Shown here piece by piece: positions 1 through 10,817 of a DNA stretch of 64,000 bases. The stretch spans positions 434,001-498,000 of the forward strand of contig FMBT01000289.1 in NCBI GenBank assembly GCA_900095095.1, given 5' to 3'. Positions within the stretch are counted from its first letter, which is position 1. Each line of letters opens with the position of its first letter. Made by a program: the position numbers and the translations under genes. Under the pieces are notes generated by a model. That model saw nothing but the letters and a program-made list of their open reading frames with translations, made no database searches and was not told the origin of the DNA. Source of the DNA: Fragilariopsis cylindrus CCMP1102. Lineage: Eukaryota; Bacillariophyta; Bacillariophyceae; Bacillariales; Bacillariaceae.

Positions 1-994
1 TTTGACAAAGTGCAACTAGTTCCCTCCACTCATCGGAATCTCCTGATTCAACATTATTCGGGTTTAATTCACGAACTAATGCCGTAAATCCAATCGCTGG
101 TTCATATGCAATTTTTGGCATAACAGTTTCATTTGTAAGTTCTAATAGTAACTGTACATTGATCCGATCAGGATGCTTTTCAAAATATTGACAAACAACT
201 TCACTAAGATGACAACTTAATACCACCTCCTCTTTAGAATTGATATTATCAAGTGCACTGTTCCTGTTTTTTGTTCCTTCATTTACTGCAGTCAATATAG
301 ATCGGAACAATTCAAGAGGGAGACGTGTAATTGCTCCTGTATCTAATCGTGAAAAGTTTTCTATACATGATCTCCTTGCAGACTTTATAAGTCGGTCGTC
401 TTCATATAAATGAGCCTGTAGGAGATATACTGGTCCTGTCTTAAAAGATAAATCTTTTCCAATAAATTTGTTTACTGCCAGCTTCAGACCTTCACAATCA
501 AATAATTTTGCTAGGTGTCGAAGTGAAACAGCATTGAATGTTGTAAAAAAGTCATCATCGACATCTAATAATGTCAATGATTCATCATCATCACTAGTAG
601 CATCATTGGTGTGTTTTATATCGTACATAAAATCAAGAAGTAGTGGAAATAAATCAGCATCTTGTCCATCTAATTCAATCTTTGTTGATTGCGATTGGTT
701 ATAACGATCGCCACGTCCATTACCTTTCTTCAAAAATAATTTTGAAAAGTATTGTGAACTTCTTGGACCTACACTTAATATACTTTTATGGACATGATAC
801 GTTCTTGAATCGACTTCATTTGTCGTAACAATGATCGTCCAGTCACTATACGTATGGTCACCTCTCCATGATAATATTTTTACTACTTTTGATACATCAA
901 CATCATCACCATCTTCAGTAGAAAAGAAGTTCGATTCACCCAACAATGCACCACATGAACCAAATGCGTAACTGCCCAATGATGACGATGGCAT
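1..994 (-). CDS. BTB/POZ domain protein, 3' end beyond window
   Basis: The minus strand is open from an ATG at 994 to the left edge, giving 331 residues with no stop. An in-frame TGA lies a few codons upstream of this ATG, so it is the first possible start. Residues about 45-90 read as a BTB/POZ start: a W.GDH..SDW block, a beta strand (TIIV), then YHVHKSILSVGPRSSQYF, the usual 'held in the cell as H-K-x-x-L, F' pattern. A further helical region follows (RLPLELFRSIL, then ARRSCIENF), as in BTB-BACK-like proteins. BTB domains commonly form dimers or bind Cullin3 as substrate adaptors; that role here is inference. No intron is needed in the visible part. Confidence 0.82.
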   Translation of the reverse strand, partial: MPSSSLGSYAFGSCGALLGESNFFSTEDGDDVDVSKVVKILSWRGDHTYSDWTIIVTTNEVDSRTYHVHKSILSVGPRSSQYFSKLFLKKGNGRGDRYNQSQSTKIELDGQDADLFPLLLDFMYDIKHTNDATSDDDESLTLLDVDDDFFTTFNAVSLRHLAKLFDCEGLKLAVNKFIGKDLSFKTGPVYLLQAHLYEDDRLIKSARRSCIENFSRLDTGAITRLPLELFRSILTAVNEGTKNRNSALDNINSKEEVVLSCHLSEVVCQYFEKHPDRINVQLLLELTNETVMPKIAYEPAIGFTALVRELNPNNVESGDSDEWRELVALCQ

Positions 995-1504
995 TTCCGC
1001 CAAGTATTGTCAGTCTCTTCCTTCCAGTCTTGAATGGTGTCCTGATGAATGATGGGACCACTGAATTTAATATTAATGCGAGAAGGTCAATCTATGTCGT
1101 CGAAGATGTTTTTAGCACGACATTTCCCCCTCCCTTACTATATTTGTTATTATTTGCTTATTACGTTCGTTTCGTAGTATTTAGTTTCCTTGCGTAAAGT
1201 CAGCTATCATACAAAACAAGATCAGTCAATGATGGATGGGTCGGTGTTCGATCGTTACAGTATGATTTCTATCCTTGCTTCCTCTTTCCTATATCACATT
1301 GAAGGCAGATAGGAGAGCGACAATAGATTACTGAAGTAGGCGTCGTCGTCAACGTTCAAGAATTTATGGGTTTTTTCGAAAAATAAAAAAGGAGTAACGG
1401 CTATTATTATTTCTTTCATGTGTGTCTTAGCTGTGTCGTCGAGCGCGACACTGCCTCATTTTTTCACTTTGGAGTCGTCGTGAAAGCATGTGTCGTTTTT
1501 CACG

Positions 1505-1533
1505 TGCTTTCATTTTCCACTAAAATGAAAGCA
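1505..1533. repeat. Perfect 12-bp inverted repeat (hairpin)
   Basis: TGCTTTCATTTT and its exact reverse complement are separated by 5 nt. A looser second pairing (GAAAGCATGTG with CACGTGCTTTC, one mismatch) overlaps it just upstream. It could be a regulatory palindrome or a transposon relic; the function is unknown. Confidence 0.7.
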
Positions 1534-1987
1534 ATGATGTGTGATTTTTCTGGCGCGCGTTTTTTTGGGGGAAAATAATCTTACGATTGATGATTGCCGA
1601 TTTCTTCATTTTTTTTTAGAGGACGAGGAGTCAAAACAACGAACCACATAACCTACTTGTCTACAGACCAAACAGTGGGAGCAATCCAGGTATAATTAAT
1701 AAAAGACATGTACCATTATTTACACTAAAATATCATCCTCAAGAATTTATGATAACAATCACACCCCTCTGCATCACAACAAGAAAACCCGATGACATTC
1801 CCACGTAACGAGAGAGTAAATTTCTGTTAATATTTGTTTTACTTTATTCTTGGTAAATTGTTACTCTACGGTGGCATGCCAAGCCCCCTAGTGTTATGAC
1901 CCACATAGCTTGTAAGACCAAGTGCGAACGTAATCCACGCCTTTTCTACTGCAGCCTCGACACTACCAACTTTTTGGTTTCTTATTA

Positions 1988-2010
1988 ACACACACACACA
2001 CACACACACA
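1988..2010. repeat. (CA)n microsatellite
   Basis: An uninterrupted CA dinucleotide run of about 11 units in intergenic DNA. Confidence 0.9.
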
Positions 2011-2157
2011 TACGATATCGCTATCGCTCTCCTGAGGCATTAAAACAACGACAGTATGATCCGCTAATGCTCCAAAAGAACAGTAACTTTACTTCACGAA
2101 TACCACCGTGACCCTCAAAATAAATATACGTCAACGATGCGCGTTATTGTTTACATA

Positions 2158-3522
2158 TTATCCTCTCTTTCGTTTTCGAATTATTAAATCACCACTATTG
2201 ACATTGTTGATGCTGTGATTATCGTTGTCGTTGGTACCCGCTGCAGTCGCATCTACCAATGTCGATGTTGTCGGTGATGACGCTGATGATGATGACGAAA
2301 GCAATTTTACTAACACGTCGGGTTGTCTTCGTAATAAGAAATATACACAGTCTAAATGTACGTTTTCGTCAACAGCTGCCGATAATAATGCATCTGCAAC
2401 ATTGATTGGTGTGTCTAAATAACGAATAAGAGTGTCTTCTACGACCTTCATCACTTGTTCGTACCCTATTCCCGTACAAGCACGTTCGAAGGGATAATAA
2501 CGATTACCTGCACCACTTTTATGGAAATGGAGATTATGACCTGCACCAAATAGGAGATTAATTCCTTTCTTCTTTGGAAAATAACGAATTCCGGATTCGA
2601 ATACTGTTTGGAATCGTTGAATAGTTGGCCGAGATCCATTAAAATTGGGACTAATCAACAACGCATTTGGATCCCACTCGATCAAGAATCGAAATCGCTT
2701 CTCTGAAAAATGACCATATTCACCGCACAATTTGAGAATAAGGTTGTACTTCTGAATATCTTCTTTCTTTAGAAGCCCTATTTTTCTCAATTGAATCAGA
2801 ACTTGTAGGTATTTATCATCGACAGCTTCGTGATGCTCTCGTTTGCACGCGTCGTCGCTCCGGTAAGTTAAGTCACTATGCATTAGATTTTCCAAAACAT
2901 TGTAATGATTATAAACAATCTTATTGCCACCACCTTGACATAACAATCCTCCTCTCTCCTCTTCCTCAAACAAATCGAGCTTTATTGCTAGCCTAGCTAA
3001 GAGAGGGATGAAAGAAACAGCTTTCACGTTGCTGACAAAGTCTTTGTAGAATCCAACACATTTGACTGCGAGAGATTGAATTGGATAGAATTCTCTTACA
3101 TCAAACGGGTCCTCCTCATCCTCATCATAATCGTATGCATCAACATCCTGGTATTCACGAATTTGATTTTTTCTTGTTAAGACATCAGGAAATAATAATA
3201 CAATAGCTTCTACTTCCTCTTCTGTATCACGGTTGCAATCTAAACCACGATATTCGTCATCATATTCACCATTGTCACAAAGCATATCATGTATATCATC
3301 TTCTAATTTATTTAAGAATTCTTGCACCAATACATCAACTTTATTTCTGGTACGTAAAGGAAATGTTTCTTTCCGTTTAAGGACTGAATTTATTTTAAGA
3401 TGCCTACTAGTAGTAACGATTCGTTCTTGTTCTTGATCAGTAGCAGCTTCCTCATGCTGTAGTTGTTGTTCCTCTACATCATCATTATTATTATTGTCAT
3501 TATCAATATTGACGTCGTCCAT
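2158..3522 (-). CDS. Diatom hypothetical protein with ankyrin-like repeats
   Basis: A single 454-codon frame with a clear ATG (MDDVN). The N-terminus is acidic and Asn/Asp/Glu/Gln-rich (residues 1-40). It is followed by a folded region with helix pairs such as LIEWDPNALL, a GINLLF/ACTGIGYEQVMKVVEDTL segment and FLLRRQPDVL, which resemble degenerate ankyrin repeats. The C-terminus is a Ser/Thr/Asn-rich tail ending in basic residues (RKRKRG), possibly a nuclear signal. I recognise the overall pattern from families expanded in pennate diatoms, but no biochemical role is known. The ankyrin reading is inference from repeat spacing only. Codon and residue composition support a real gene. Confidence 0.75.
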   Translation of the reverse strand: MDDVNIDNDNNNNDDVEEQQLQHEEAATDQEQERIVTTSRHLKINSVLKRKETFPLRTRNKVDVLVQEFLNKLEDDIHDMLCDNGEYDDEYRGLDCNRDTEEEVEAIVLLFPDVLTRKNQIREYQDVDAYDYDEDEEDPFDVREFYPIQSLAVKCVGFYKDFVSNVKAVSFIPLLARLAIKLDLFEEEERGGLLCQGGGNKIVYNHYNVLENLMHSDLTYRSDDACKREHHEAVDDKYLQVLIQLRKIGLLKKEDIQKYNLILKLCGEYGHFSEKRFRFLIEWDPNALLISPNFNGSRPTIQRFQTVFESGIRYFPKKKGINLLFGAGHNLHFHKSGAGNRYYPFERACTGIGYEQVMKVVEDTLIRYLDTPINVADALLSAAVDENVHLDCVYFLLRRQPDVLVKLLSSSSSASSPTTSTLVDATAAGTNDNDNHSINNVNSGDLIIRKRKRG

Positions 3523-4734
3523 AGCTTATTTATTTCTCGGCGTTATTTACTTTGTACCTGCTTCGTCCTTTTTTTCTTCTTTTTTTGGTGTCGGCGTCCT
3601 TCCTTTTTATTATATTCAGCACGTCGTAGTTCAGCTCAGCTTAGCTCAGCTCAGTAATGTAATGTAACTATACTTTGAACTTGAATAGTATGGGGGTTGT
3701 GATGCTTGTTGCTGTTGTTGTCTTCTGCTGCGCAACAATGGCTGATCAATGAGCTTCGTTATACTATTCTGTAGTCAATATAGACTGTAGACCGCCGATT
3801 GAGTTCTAAAAGAAAAAATCCATTTGCTTTTTTGTTGTTGTTGCTGTCGTTCTGTTTGATTGCTAGCACTTATATAGTCCTTCCAGCGCGCTCTTTGTTA
3901 ATGAAGTCGAAGAGAACAAAAAACAGAACCTCGCAACGACAAAACGACGTCGACGTCGACGATCGTGTAGATTCTTCGCTCTTGCATCATGCATTCTCAT
4001 TGATCGATGATCGAATGATGTCACGAAGATTCATCATAAAAGATACCAAACTGCAAGGCCGAAGGTTGTGTAGAATAAGAAGTCAAACACACGCCAATCA
4101 ATATATTTATTTTTCAAACGAAAACCTTGAATCTCCAACCAGATAAGACGACACAACATACAAAGTTTACAAGCTTCGCTAACTGCACTTAATTTTTTAG
4201 CTGCAGCAAGTATCGCCAAACAACAGGGCGGAAAGAAGTTCGAAGTACAGTATTTTTATTGGGCCACCAGCATTTTCATTTCATACAGCCACTGTGTATA
4301 TCTTTAACTAATTACCGACATTTCGTTAAGGAAGTACAGTAGAGTAGAGTTATGGACAAGATACATACAATACGTATATTGGTGAATGTTAAGTTGAAAC
4401 AGTTGAGGAGATTGAGTGTAGGTCTACAGTACCATTATTAGAAGATCATTAAACAAAAGAAACAAAATCAAAAAAAAATTAAAATCTACAACTTTGTGAT
4501 TTTCAAATTAAGCAAAAAAAGACTTCTGTTGAAGTTTAGTATACAGTAAGGTTAGAAACACTTGAAAGAGGATACCATTAGAACGAACACATTACTTCCT
4601 CTGTACAAAATCGAAATAATTGAAAAAAGTTGAAAGGAAAATTAGTTAAAGAGTGACATTGTTCCATTCCATTCATTCATTTTCATTCAAATTCGTTCTA
4701 ATTTAAGTTGTTAGCGTACAAAGCAAAGCAAATA
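3523..4734. other. Intergenic, divergent promoter region with a doubtful ORF
   Basis: This lies between the minus-strand 454-aa gene and the plus-strand SPX-GDPD gene, so both promoters should be here. It is AT-rich with several T and A runs. The only notable frame is at 3784-4146 (listed separately). Nothing else coding was seen. Confidence 0.6.
3784..4146 (+). other. Doubtful ORF with hydrophobic start
   Basis: An open frame with no ATG at its beginning. After a basic stretch (KRKNPF) it codes a strongly hydrophobic segment (FLLLLLSFCLIASTYIV), then a basic and polar region. It could be the second exon of a small secreted or membrane protein, since 'caatatag' just before it resembles an acceptor. 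It could equally be chance. The first in-frame ATG is at 3901, after the hydrophobic part, which argues against an intact single-exon gene. Confidence 0.2.
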
Positions 4735-7186
4735 ATGGTAAAATTTGGTGGACACGTTGAAGCGATACGTGAAGGTGATTTAATTGATTCTAATTTATAT
4801 TTAATTCCATATAACGAAATGAAGTCAATAATTTATGATAACAATAATAATAATAATGATATTGGTGCGTCTGTCTCTCCTCCTCCTCCTCCTGGAGGAG
4901 CTGGAGGAGGAGCTGTGACTAATGACAATGGCAACGGTTGCACTACCACTACCACTACCCCCGCCAAAGAAGGAGAAGAAAACAAACAGAACGATAATGA
5001 TGACAAGACATCCTCCTCCTCCGATGAAGAATCTCATGATGATTTTTTTATACGTATTTGGAAAGAGGCATTAGTAAATGCAGAAGAAGATTTTCGTAAA
5101 GCACGTGAAGATATTTGGCAAACAGTATTTGAAGGGATTAGTAATAGTAATATGAATAATGCTTCTGGTAATAATAATAATAGTAATTATGATGATGATA
5201 ATGATAATCCATTAGTTCGTGGTGCACATCCTGGGAATGCTATTAAATTGTATGTTGATTTATCATTATCTCCTACTAATGATTCGAACAACAACAACAA
5301 CAACGGTAATGGTAATAAAGCACAAGAATTATTAGTTCGAATGAAACAAGTATATAGAGCAGCATCAATTAATTCAGAAGGGTTACGTAAGATTGTTAAA
5401 AAATCTGATAAGAATCGTAGTAAATATAATAATAATGGTAAAGGCAAGAATGGAAATGATAATGGTAATGGAAATGGAAAATTATTAAGTAGTACATTAT
5501 TACCATTATTGTATACATCATCATTATATACTGGTCAGAATATGACTCAAGATTCGATTGGTTTATTACGTGATTTACTTTCAGAAGATCATGGTGGTAT
5601 TGGTAATTATAATCACAATGATGAAGGCCAAATCGTCGGAAGGACGACGGGAAGAGGAGGAAGTGATAGTAATGGTGATATAATGCATAATCATACTCAT
5701 CATGAACATCGTCATGCATATGATGATGGTCATTTTAAACCATTAATTAAACGTGATAGTGAATCACGACATCAAATATCAGTTGATATTCGAATGCAGG
5801 AAGTGGAATGGTTAAAACATTTAGTTACATCAATTCCTCAATACGATCTACTACCAAAATTGGTTGCACATCGTGGTTTTCATCATACAAAAGATCGTAG
5901 TGATAAACGTCCTGTTGAAAATTCGTTGTCAGCATATGAAATTGCATGGACGTCTGGTATAGAATTATGTGAATGTGATATTGCATTAACAAAGGATGAA
6001 AAATTAGTTTTAGCACATGATGAAAATTTTGAACGTTTAAGTTTGGATACAAGATCAGCTAATTCAAAAAAACGAGTAGGTGATTTAACATTTAAAGAAT
6101 TAATTTCGATGCCATTAACATCAGGTGTCCGACCACCATTATTAATTGATGTATTACGAAGTGCATCAGCAATATCAGAAAAGTCTAAACTCATTATTGA
6201 AATTAAACCAGGAAATGAAGTATCTGCATTTGCACTTGCAAGATTATTATTACGACATCCTGATTTACGATCAAGTGTCGCGATGATAATGAGTTTTGAT
6301 GCAGCAACTATGCATAATTTACGTGCTGAATTAGATCGTGCAACAACAGCAATTGCAGTACTACCACCCGATAATAATGGTGGTGGTGGTGGGGGTGGTA
6401 TCGATAATAGTATTATCATAAATAATACCAACAATCATCGACGGGTAACTTCCTACGATCATTTCGGTACGATGAGTACCGGATGGTTAGCTGGTATGGG
6501 AATGGGAGGAGGAGGAATAGGAGGTCTATCAAGTCCAGTTACTACTAGTCCAAGTAATGCAGCAAAAACTACCCATCCATCAATGGATTTAAGTTCAATT
6601 GGTTTATCAATCAGTCAAACGAATTTCAATAGTAATACCAATTTATACGACGCACCAACGCTACTCCATCATTCTATGCCAAAATTAATGTTATTAACGG
6701 TTGCAGATCCACCGAAAATTGCATGTGAACTACAGGTTCAATTTAATGAATTACATCGTGTCGATCCGTGGTTAACAGCAGAAGATGGGATGCTTGATGG
6801 TGTATATATACAATATCAAGAAGAAATGTTGACACCAGAAGGTGCTGCACACTTACGTCAATTAAGTCAACGATTCTTAGTTGGGATATGGAATTATGCT
6901 GAAAAGGATCCAGATGATTTTAAAACCTTTGAGGTATGAATTGTGTTCTGTTCTGTTCTGTTCTGTGCGTATCAACAATTGACTGATGGACTGTGAAGAA
7001 AAAAACATGATTCTTATAATTGATTGCACTCATTCAATACTCCTCTTTCTCGTGTGCGTATTTTTTCTTTTTCTATCAAAAATTCGATTTTTAACATAGT
7101 GGTTGGTGAAGGAGGGAAATTGTTCCTTTGTCAATAGTGATCTTCCAAAGCATTTTCGCAAAGAGCTTTTGATTCAAAGCCAATAA
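4735..7186 (+). CDS. SPX domain glycerophosphodiester phosphodiesterase (GDPD), 2 exons
   Basis: Likely hydrolyses glycerophosphodiesters to glycerol-3-phosphate plus alcohol, with an SPX domain sensing inositol polyphosphates/phosphate status (family knowledge). The N-terminus MVKFGGHVEAIREGD is an SPX start. The SPX part is padded by Asn, Pro/Gly and Thr runs. The GDPD domain begins at LVAHRGFHH (catalytic His near residue 379), followed by the ENSLSAYE, ECD and AHDENF metal/catalytic blocks (second His near 428). The start is the first ATG, at 4735. I place an intron at 6934-7099 (GTATGA...ACATAG). Without it the protein ends at DDFKTFEV; with it, exon 2 (7100-7186) supplies SFVNSDLPK, the expected GDPD C-terminal block. 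Total about 761 residues. The intron contains a TTCTG pentamer array. Confidence 0.9.
6945..6966 (+). repeat. (TTCTG)n pentanucleotide repeat in GDPD intron
   Basis: Four near-perfect TTCTG units just after the splice donor of the SPX-GDPD intron. It is likely a neutral microsatellite. Confidence 0.8.
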
Positions 7187-7389
7187 TTACCACCGCAACG
7201 TACTACCATAACTTTCTGATGGGCGTAGTAGAGAAGTGACGAAATAAAAGAAGAAGAAGAAGAAATAAATCATATGGATGTTGCAGGTCGGAGAAAGATT
7301 AGATGAAGATAGGATTTCGTTTACATTAGATTTGATTCAGTTAGATAGTGAACTGCCTGTGAAGCCTCAGCGACAGGCCAGTGAGTGAG

Positions 7390-7501
7390 ACCATCTACTG
7401 TCTACAAAAGGAAAGAGACGTCACAAACCATTCTAGTGCATAAAGTAAACTTAAAATAGAACAATTCATAATATATCATTTTTAGTGTTTTCTTTTAACT
7501 A
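7390..7501 (+). repeat. 112-bp direct repeat, left copy
   Basis: Matches 9188-9299 with two mismatches in 112 bp. It starts ACCATCTACTGTC and ends TTTCTTTTAACTA. The two copies bracket the secreted-protein gene at 7959-8894. Confidence 0.95.
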
Positions 7502-7524
7502 CCCGCTTTTTAGACAAGCGGGTA
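7500..7524. repeat. Perfect 9-bp hairpin at edge of direct repeat
   Basis: TACCCGCTT and AAGCGGGTA are exact reverse complements with a 7-nt loop. The first stem begins on the last two bases of the left direct repeat. The right copy has no such hairpin but instead runs into GTAT-rich DNA. It could be a transcript-end structure or an insertion scar. Confidence 0.75.
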
Positions 7525-7811
7525 TGCCCAAAAAAATCAAATTATTAGATTTCGACCAGCCCCCACGATATTCACAGTGCCGGAAGGCCCAGATTGCGGT
7601 TAGGGCCCTTTTGGGCTTAGATTCGATGGATTCCTTCTAAATAGTGGTCTCCAATCTAAGTACTGCATTTGACACGCGCGATATTTCAAATATTACTCAG
7701 AAAAAAAGACGTAACTAACTTACTTCAAGTACTTGAAGTAGTAAAAGAAAAAAACGGCTATGCTTTTTTGTTTCCTTCACTTTCTAGTTTCGTCAAATAA
7801 GATCATTCACC

Positions 7812-7835
7812 TTCTCTCTCTCTCTCTCTCTCTCT
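7812..7835. repeat. (CT)n tract upstream of secreted-protein gene
   Basis: An uninterrupted TC/CT run about 120 bp before the ATG at 7959. Pyrimidine tracts are common in promoters and 5' UTRs; no specific role can be shown. Confidence 0.85.
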
Positions 7836-7958
7836 AATTATTGAGAGTTGCGCTACAATAGTTGTCTCACCACTCGACACAACGCATCGTTATTTCAAGG
7901 TGACTACAAAACGAACAAAAGCGATCGGATCGGTAGAAAATTGGACGATTAATCTACA

Positions 7959-8894
7959 ATGAACCTCATATTGAATGCCAACACAACACAACGAAGCCAA
8001 AAGATGGTATCGTCGCGATTCTGGATCTTGGCCTTTTCGGCGATTTCCTTATCGCTAGCCACCTTGCCGGCTGTAGCCAATCCCTTTGACGATGACGATG
8101 ACGACATTGATGATGATGAAGTGGTTAGCGGGGAATACACCTGTAACCCCAGACTTGACTATAGTGGCGCCAATACCTGTAAGACGATCCAAAATGGAAT
8201 CTGCGACAATCCCAATCACGGGGGAGGGGGCGGAAAAGACTGTTTCGAACAAGATTGCATCGACTGCAACTACTTTTGTAAGTGAAGTAGGACGAATCGT
8301 GCAAACTCGTAACAGAAAAGATATTGTGGTACTCTTGGTTTCAGCGGATTGCCTCTGCCTTTGCGATAACCGTTCCAAACTACAATCGAGTAATACATTA
8401 AGTTCCTGATTTTTTCCGCTTATCTCTGCTCTGTTCGATCAAAAACTTCCACAGGCCAGGAATTTGACGCCGATTGCTTCGGATGCCTGAACGCCGTTGG
8501 ATGCTATTATTGTCCCATAGATGCTAGCTGTCGGAATTCCGATGAGTACGCATTAACAGACAAGACGAAGGTGACTTGTACAGTGTACGAAGACTATTGG
8601 TTGGGCGGGAGGGATGATCCCGACAAACTGTGCATCTCGTCCGATTCCCCAACGCAGGACTCGCAGTCGACGTCCAACCCGACCTCCGCTCCAACCATTG
8701 CAAATAATCCAACGGTGAAAAGGAATATCTCGTCCGATTCCCCAACGCAGGACTCGCAGTCGACGTCCAACCCGACCTCCGCTCCAACCATTGCAAATAA
8801 TCCAACGGTGAAAAAGAAAATCAAGAAAAAGCAGAAATGGGACAAGAAAGGGAAGAAATTAGACAAGAAATATAGGAAAACCCCCGGTGCTTAA
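7959..8894 (+). CDS. Secreted Cys-rich repeat protein, 2 exons
   Basis: Exon 1 (7959-8277) codes an N-terminal hydrophobic signal (RFWILAFSAISLSLATLPAVA), an acidic Asp run and a first Cys-rich segment (TCNPRLDYSGANTC, GICDNP, CFEQDCIDC). The alternative start MVSSRF at 8004 gives a more typical signal peptide. A GTAAGT donor at 8278 and a CCACAG acceptor at 8454 define an intron that keeps phase. Exon 2 (8455-8894) continues with CFGCLNAVGCYYCP, resembling a PSI-like Cys knot, then a 31-residue unit repeated twice (ISSDSPTQDSQS... / NPTSAPTIANNPTVK) and a Lys-rich tail. About 252 residues. Probably extracellular or wall-associated (inference). The function is unknown. A third partial repeat unit lies past the stop in another frame. 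Confidence 0.72.
8634..8819 (+). repeat. Tandem 93-bp coding repeat (2 copies)
   Basis: Two head-to-tail copies of 93 bp (8634-8726 and 8727-8819), nearly identical and in frame (31 residues each). A third, partial copy is at 8901-8947 in a different frame. The near-identity shows recent duplication. Confidence 0.93.
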
Positions 8895-9485
8895 CGAGGT
8901 GACGTCCAACCCGACCTCCGCTCCAACCATTGCAGATAATCCAACGGCGGCGCGTACTGAGAATTCAACATCAACCACAAAGTCAATAAAAAAGGAAAGC
9001 AACAAACACCAGAAATCGGACAAGAAAGAGAAGAAATCAGTCAGACAAGAAATATCTGAAACAATTTTTTTCACAATATTCTTTTTTATTTTTCTCTCTT
9101 CCGAGATCAACTGTTGCGACTTTTTACAAGAACGGCCAAAATCAAGCCATTTGAAAGTCATCGAACATAAATGCATGGCATCTCGACACCATCTACTGTC
9201 TACAAAAGTAAAGAGACGTCACAAACCATTCTAGTGCAGAAAGTAAACTTAAAATAGAACAATTCATAATATATCATTTTTAGTGTTTTCTTTTAACTAT
9301 GTATGTATGTATGGGTATGTACTATATGTATGTATTGGATCAAAATTAGGATTCGAAAAAGCCAGCCAAGATTCAAGATTTTGGATACCGCAGTAACGGT
9401 AGATTGATTCTAAATTCGCGCCTAAATAAGTACGAACGAAGACAAGACGACGACAACGACAGATAGAGTAGAGTAGAGAGTTTAA
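8895..9485. other. Downstream region with relic coding repeat and direct repeat
   Basis: From 8887 a separate frame resumes the SNPTSAPTIADNPT unit and a Lys-rich tail (KSDKKEKK) like that of the upstream gene. It looks like an older 3' end of that gene thrown out of frame by duplication. The right 112-bp direct repeat (9188-9299) follows, then a GTAT-rich stretch at 9300-9335. No independent gene was recognised. Confidence 0.55.
9188..9299 (+). repeat. 112-bp direct repeat, right copy
   Basis: Partner of 7390-7501, same orientation, 110 of 112 bases identical by eye. The offset between copies is 1798 bp. Confidence 0.95.
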
Positions 9486-9824
9486 ATGAATGCTACCGGT
9501 ATGCCACCATGTGATAGATGTATGTCAACAGTATTGAAGGTTTGTCCTTTCACATCATTTGAGAAGGAGAGAAAAGTGACGTCTTTTATATTAATAATCA
9601 ATCAAATGATAAAATCAATAATCAAGTCAAGAATAATGATGATGAGTAGTAGACGAAGAAGTGCGATGAAGCAGAAACAACTTCGACTATTCTTATTTGG
9701 AGTACATTATTATTATCATGTATTAATTATTATTCAGTTCCTGGTACTACTATTATTTTGTACAACGGATTGTAATTGTATCGGTAATTGGAATAGTGGA
9801 AAGAAAGCAGCATCGTCGTTGTCT

Positions 9825-9860
<36 letters not shown>

Positions 9861-10817
9861 AATAATAGTAAGAATGAAGAAAATGACGCGGAAAGAGGAG
9901 AAGGAGAAGGAGGAGGAGAAAATAATAACATCAACAACAGTAAGAAAACGACAGTATCATCAACGACACCAGGATCGACACCAGGATCAATATCAAACGA
10001 CGACGATGAGGAAGACGATCATAATAATGTTGATATTGATATTGATGTTGATATGAATAAAACATATTTAGATTTATTCGGTGAAAGTGCAAAAGAATTT
10101 TTAACAAAAAAACGTAACATTAAGATCATCATGAACAATAAGAGTGTTGTCATTCCAGAAAATAGTAATAATACGGAGGATGATCATGATCAAAATCATC
10201 AAAATTGTAAATGGGATTGGAAATATATACGTTGTGAACCATTCTGTGATTGTTCATTCCAATATAAATTACCGAATGATTTATTTTATTTAGGAAGATC
10301 ATGTCGAAATAGAAATAGAAAACATGAAAATGATATTAAAAATGAACTTAAAAAAGAAAGCAAGGATGAGAGATTATATCGGACTTATTGCAGCAGCAGT
10401 GATATTGACAGTGATAGTGATAGTAGTAACGATGATTTTGACAACGTGCCATCGTCGTCGCGTCATACACGTACACGTACACCACCACCATCAATACAAA
10501 TTCAGATGATACAGATACCAAAAATCCCTTCACCGGTACCAATAATAACACGATACGTCCAATCAATATGGAAAATAATACGAAATAAATCGGATATAGT
10601 TATATATCATGCAACTAATGAATTTGATATTGTTCATGATAAACTTCAAACTATTGTTTGTCAAGATTTAAAAATACGTTGTGATACAGATACTAAAAAT
10701 ACTAATACTAATACTGGTACTAATAATGGTACTCCAATAATAACAATGGTAGCCTGGCAAGAACGATTACTTTGTCAAGAAATTATTCGAGAATGTGTTG
10801 TCGTCGATGAAGAGTGA
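9486..10817 (+). CDS. Secreted or membrane-anchored Cys-containing hypothetical protein
   Basis: 443 codons from ATG at 9486. Basic residues about 35-65 are followed by one strong hydrophobic segment (VLIIIQFLVLLLFCTT, near residues 80-95), so the protein is a type II membrane or secreted protein. A later ATG (MMMSSRRR) would give a shorter, more usual signal anchor. Gln, Glu/Gly, Asn and Asp runs fill residues 110-190. Two compact Cys regions follow: CKWDWKYIRCEPFCDCSF and, near the C-terminus, VCQDLKIRC with LLCQEIIRECVV. These suggest disulfides in the secretory pathway. No family was recognised. Confidence 0.6.
9829..9859 (+). repeat. (CAG)n run coding polyglutamine
   Basis: About ten CAG/CAA codons in frame in the 443-aa protein, giving 12 Gln in a row. 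Confidence 0.9.

Larger units (their letters stand above)
995..2157. other. Intergenic, BTB gene to 454-aa gene
   Basis: No convincing coding frame on either strand. It should hold the promoter of the minus-strand BTB gene and the 3' UTR of the next gene. It contains a perfect 12-bp hairpin at 1505-1533 and a CA microsatellite near 1988-2010. The short open frames here lack coding character. Confidence 0.6.
7187..7958. other. Intergenic with direct repeat, hairpin and CT tract
   Basis: No coding frame was recognised. It holds the left copy of a 112-bp direct repeat (7390-7501), a hairpin that starts at the repeat's last bases (7500-7524) and a CT microsatellite (about 7812-7835) that may lie in the promoter of the next gene. 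Confidence 0.6.

Noticed and set aside
4825-6434. Long minus-strand frames opposite the SPX-GDPD gene
   Set aside because: They mirror low-complexity codons of the plus-strand gene and contain no motif of their own.
7390-9299. LTR-type element suggested by the 112-bp direct repeats
   Set aside because: Repeats do not begin TG or end CA, no reverse transcriptase or primer site was seen between them, and the interior is an ordinary two-exon gene.
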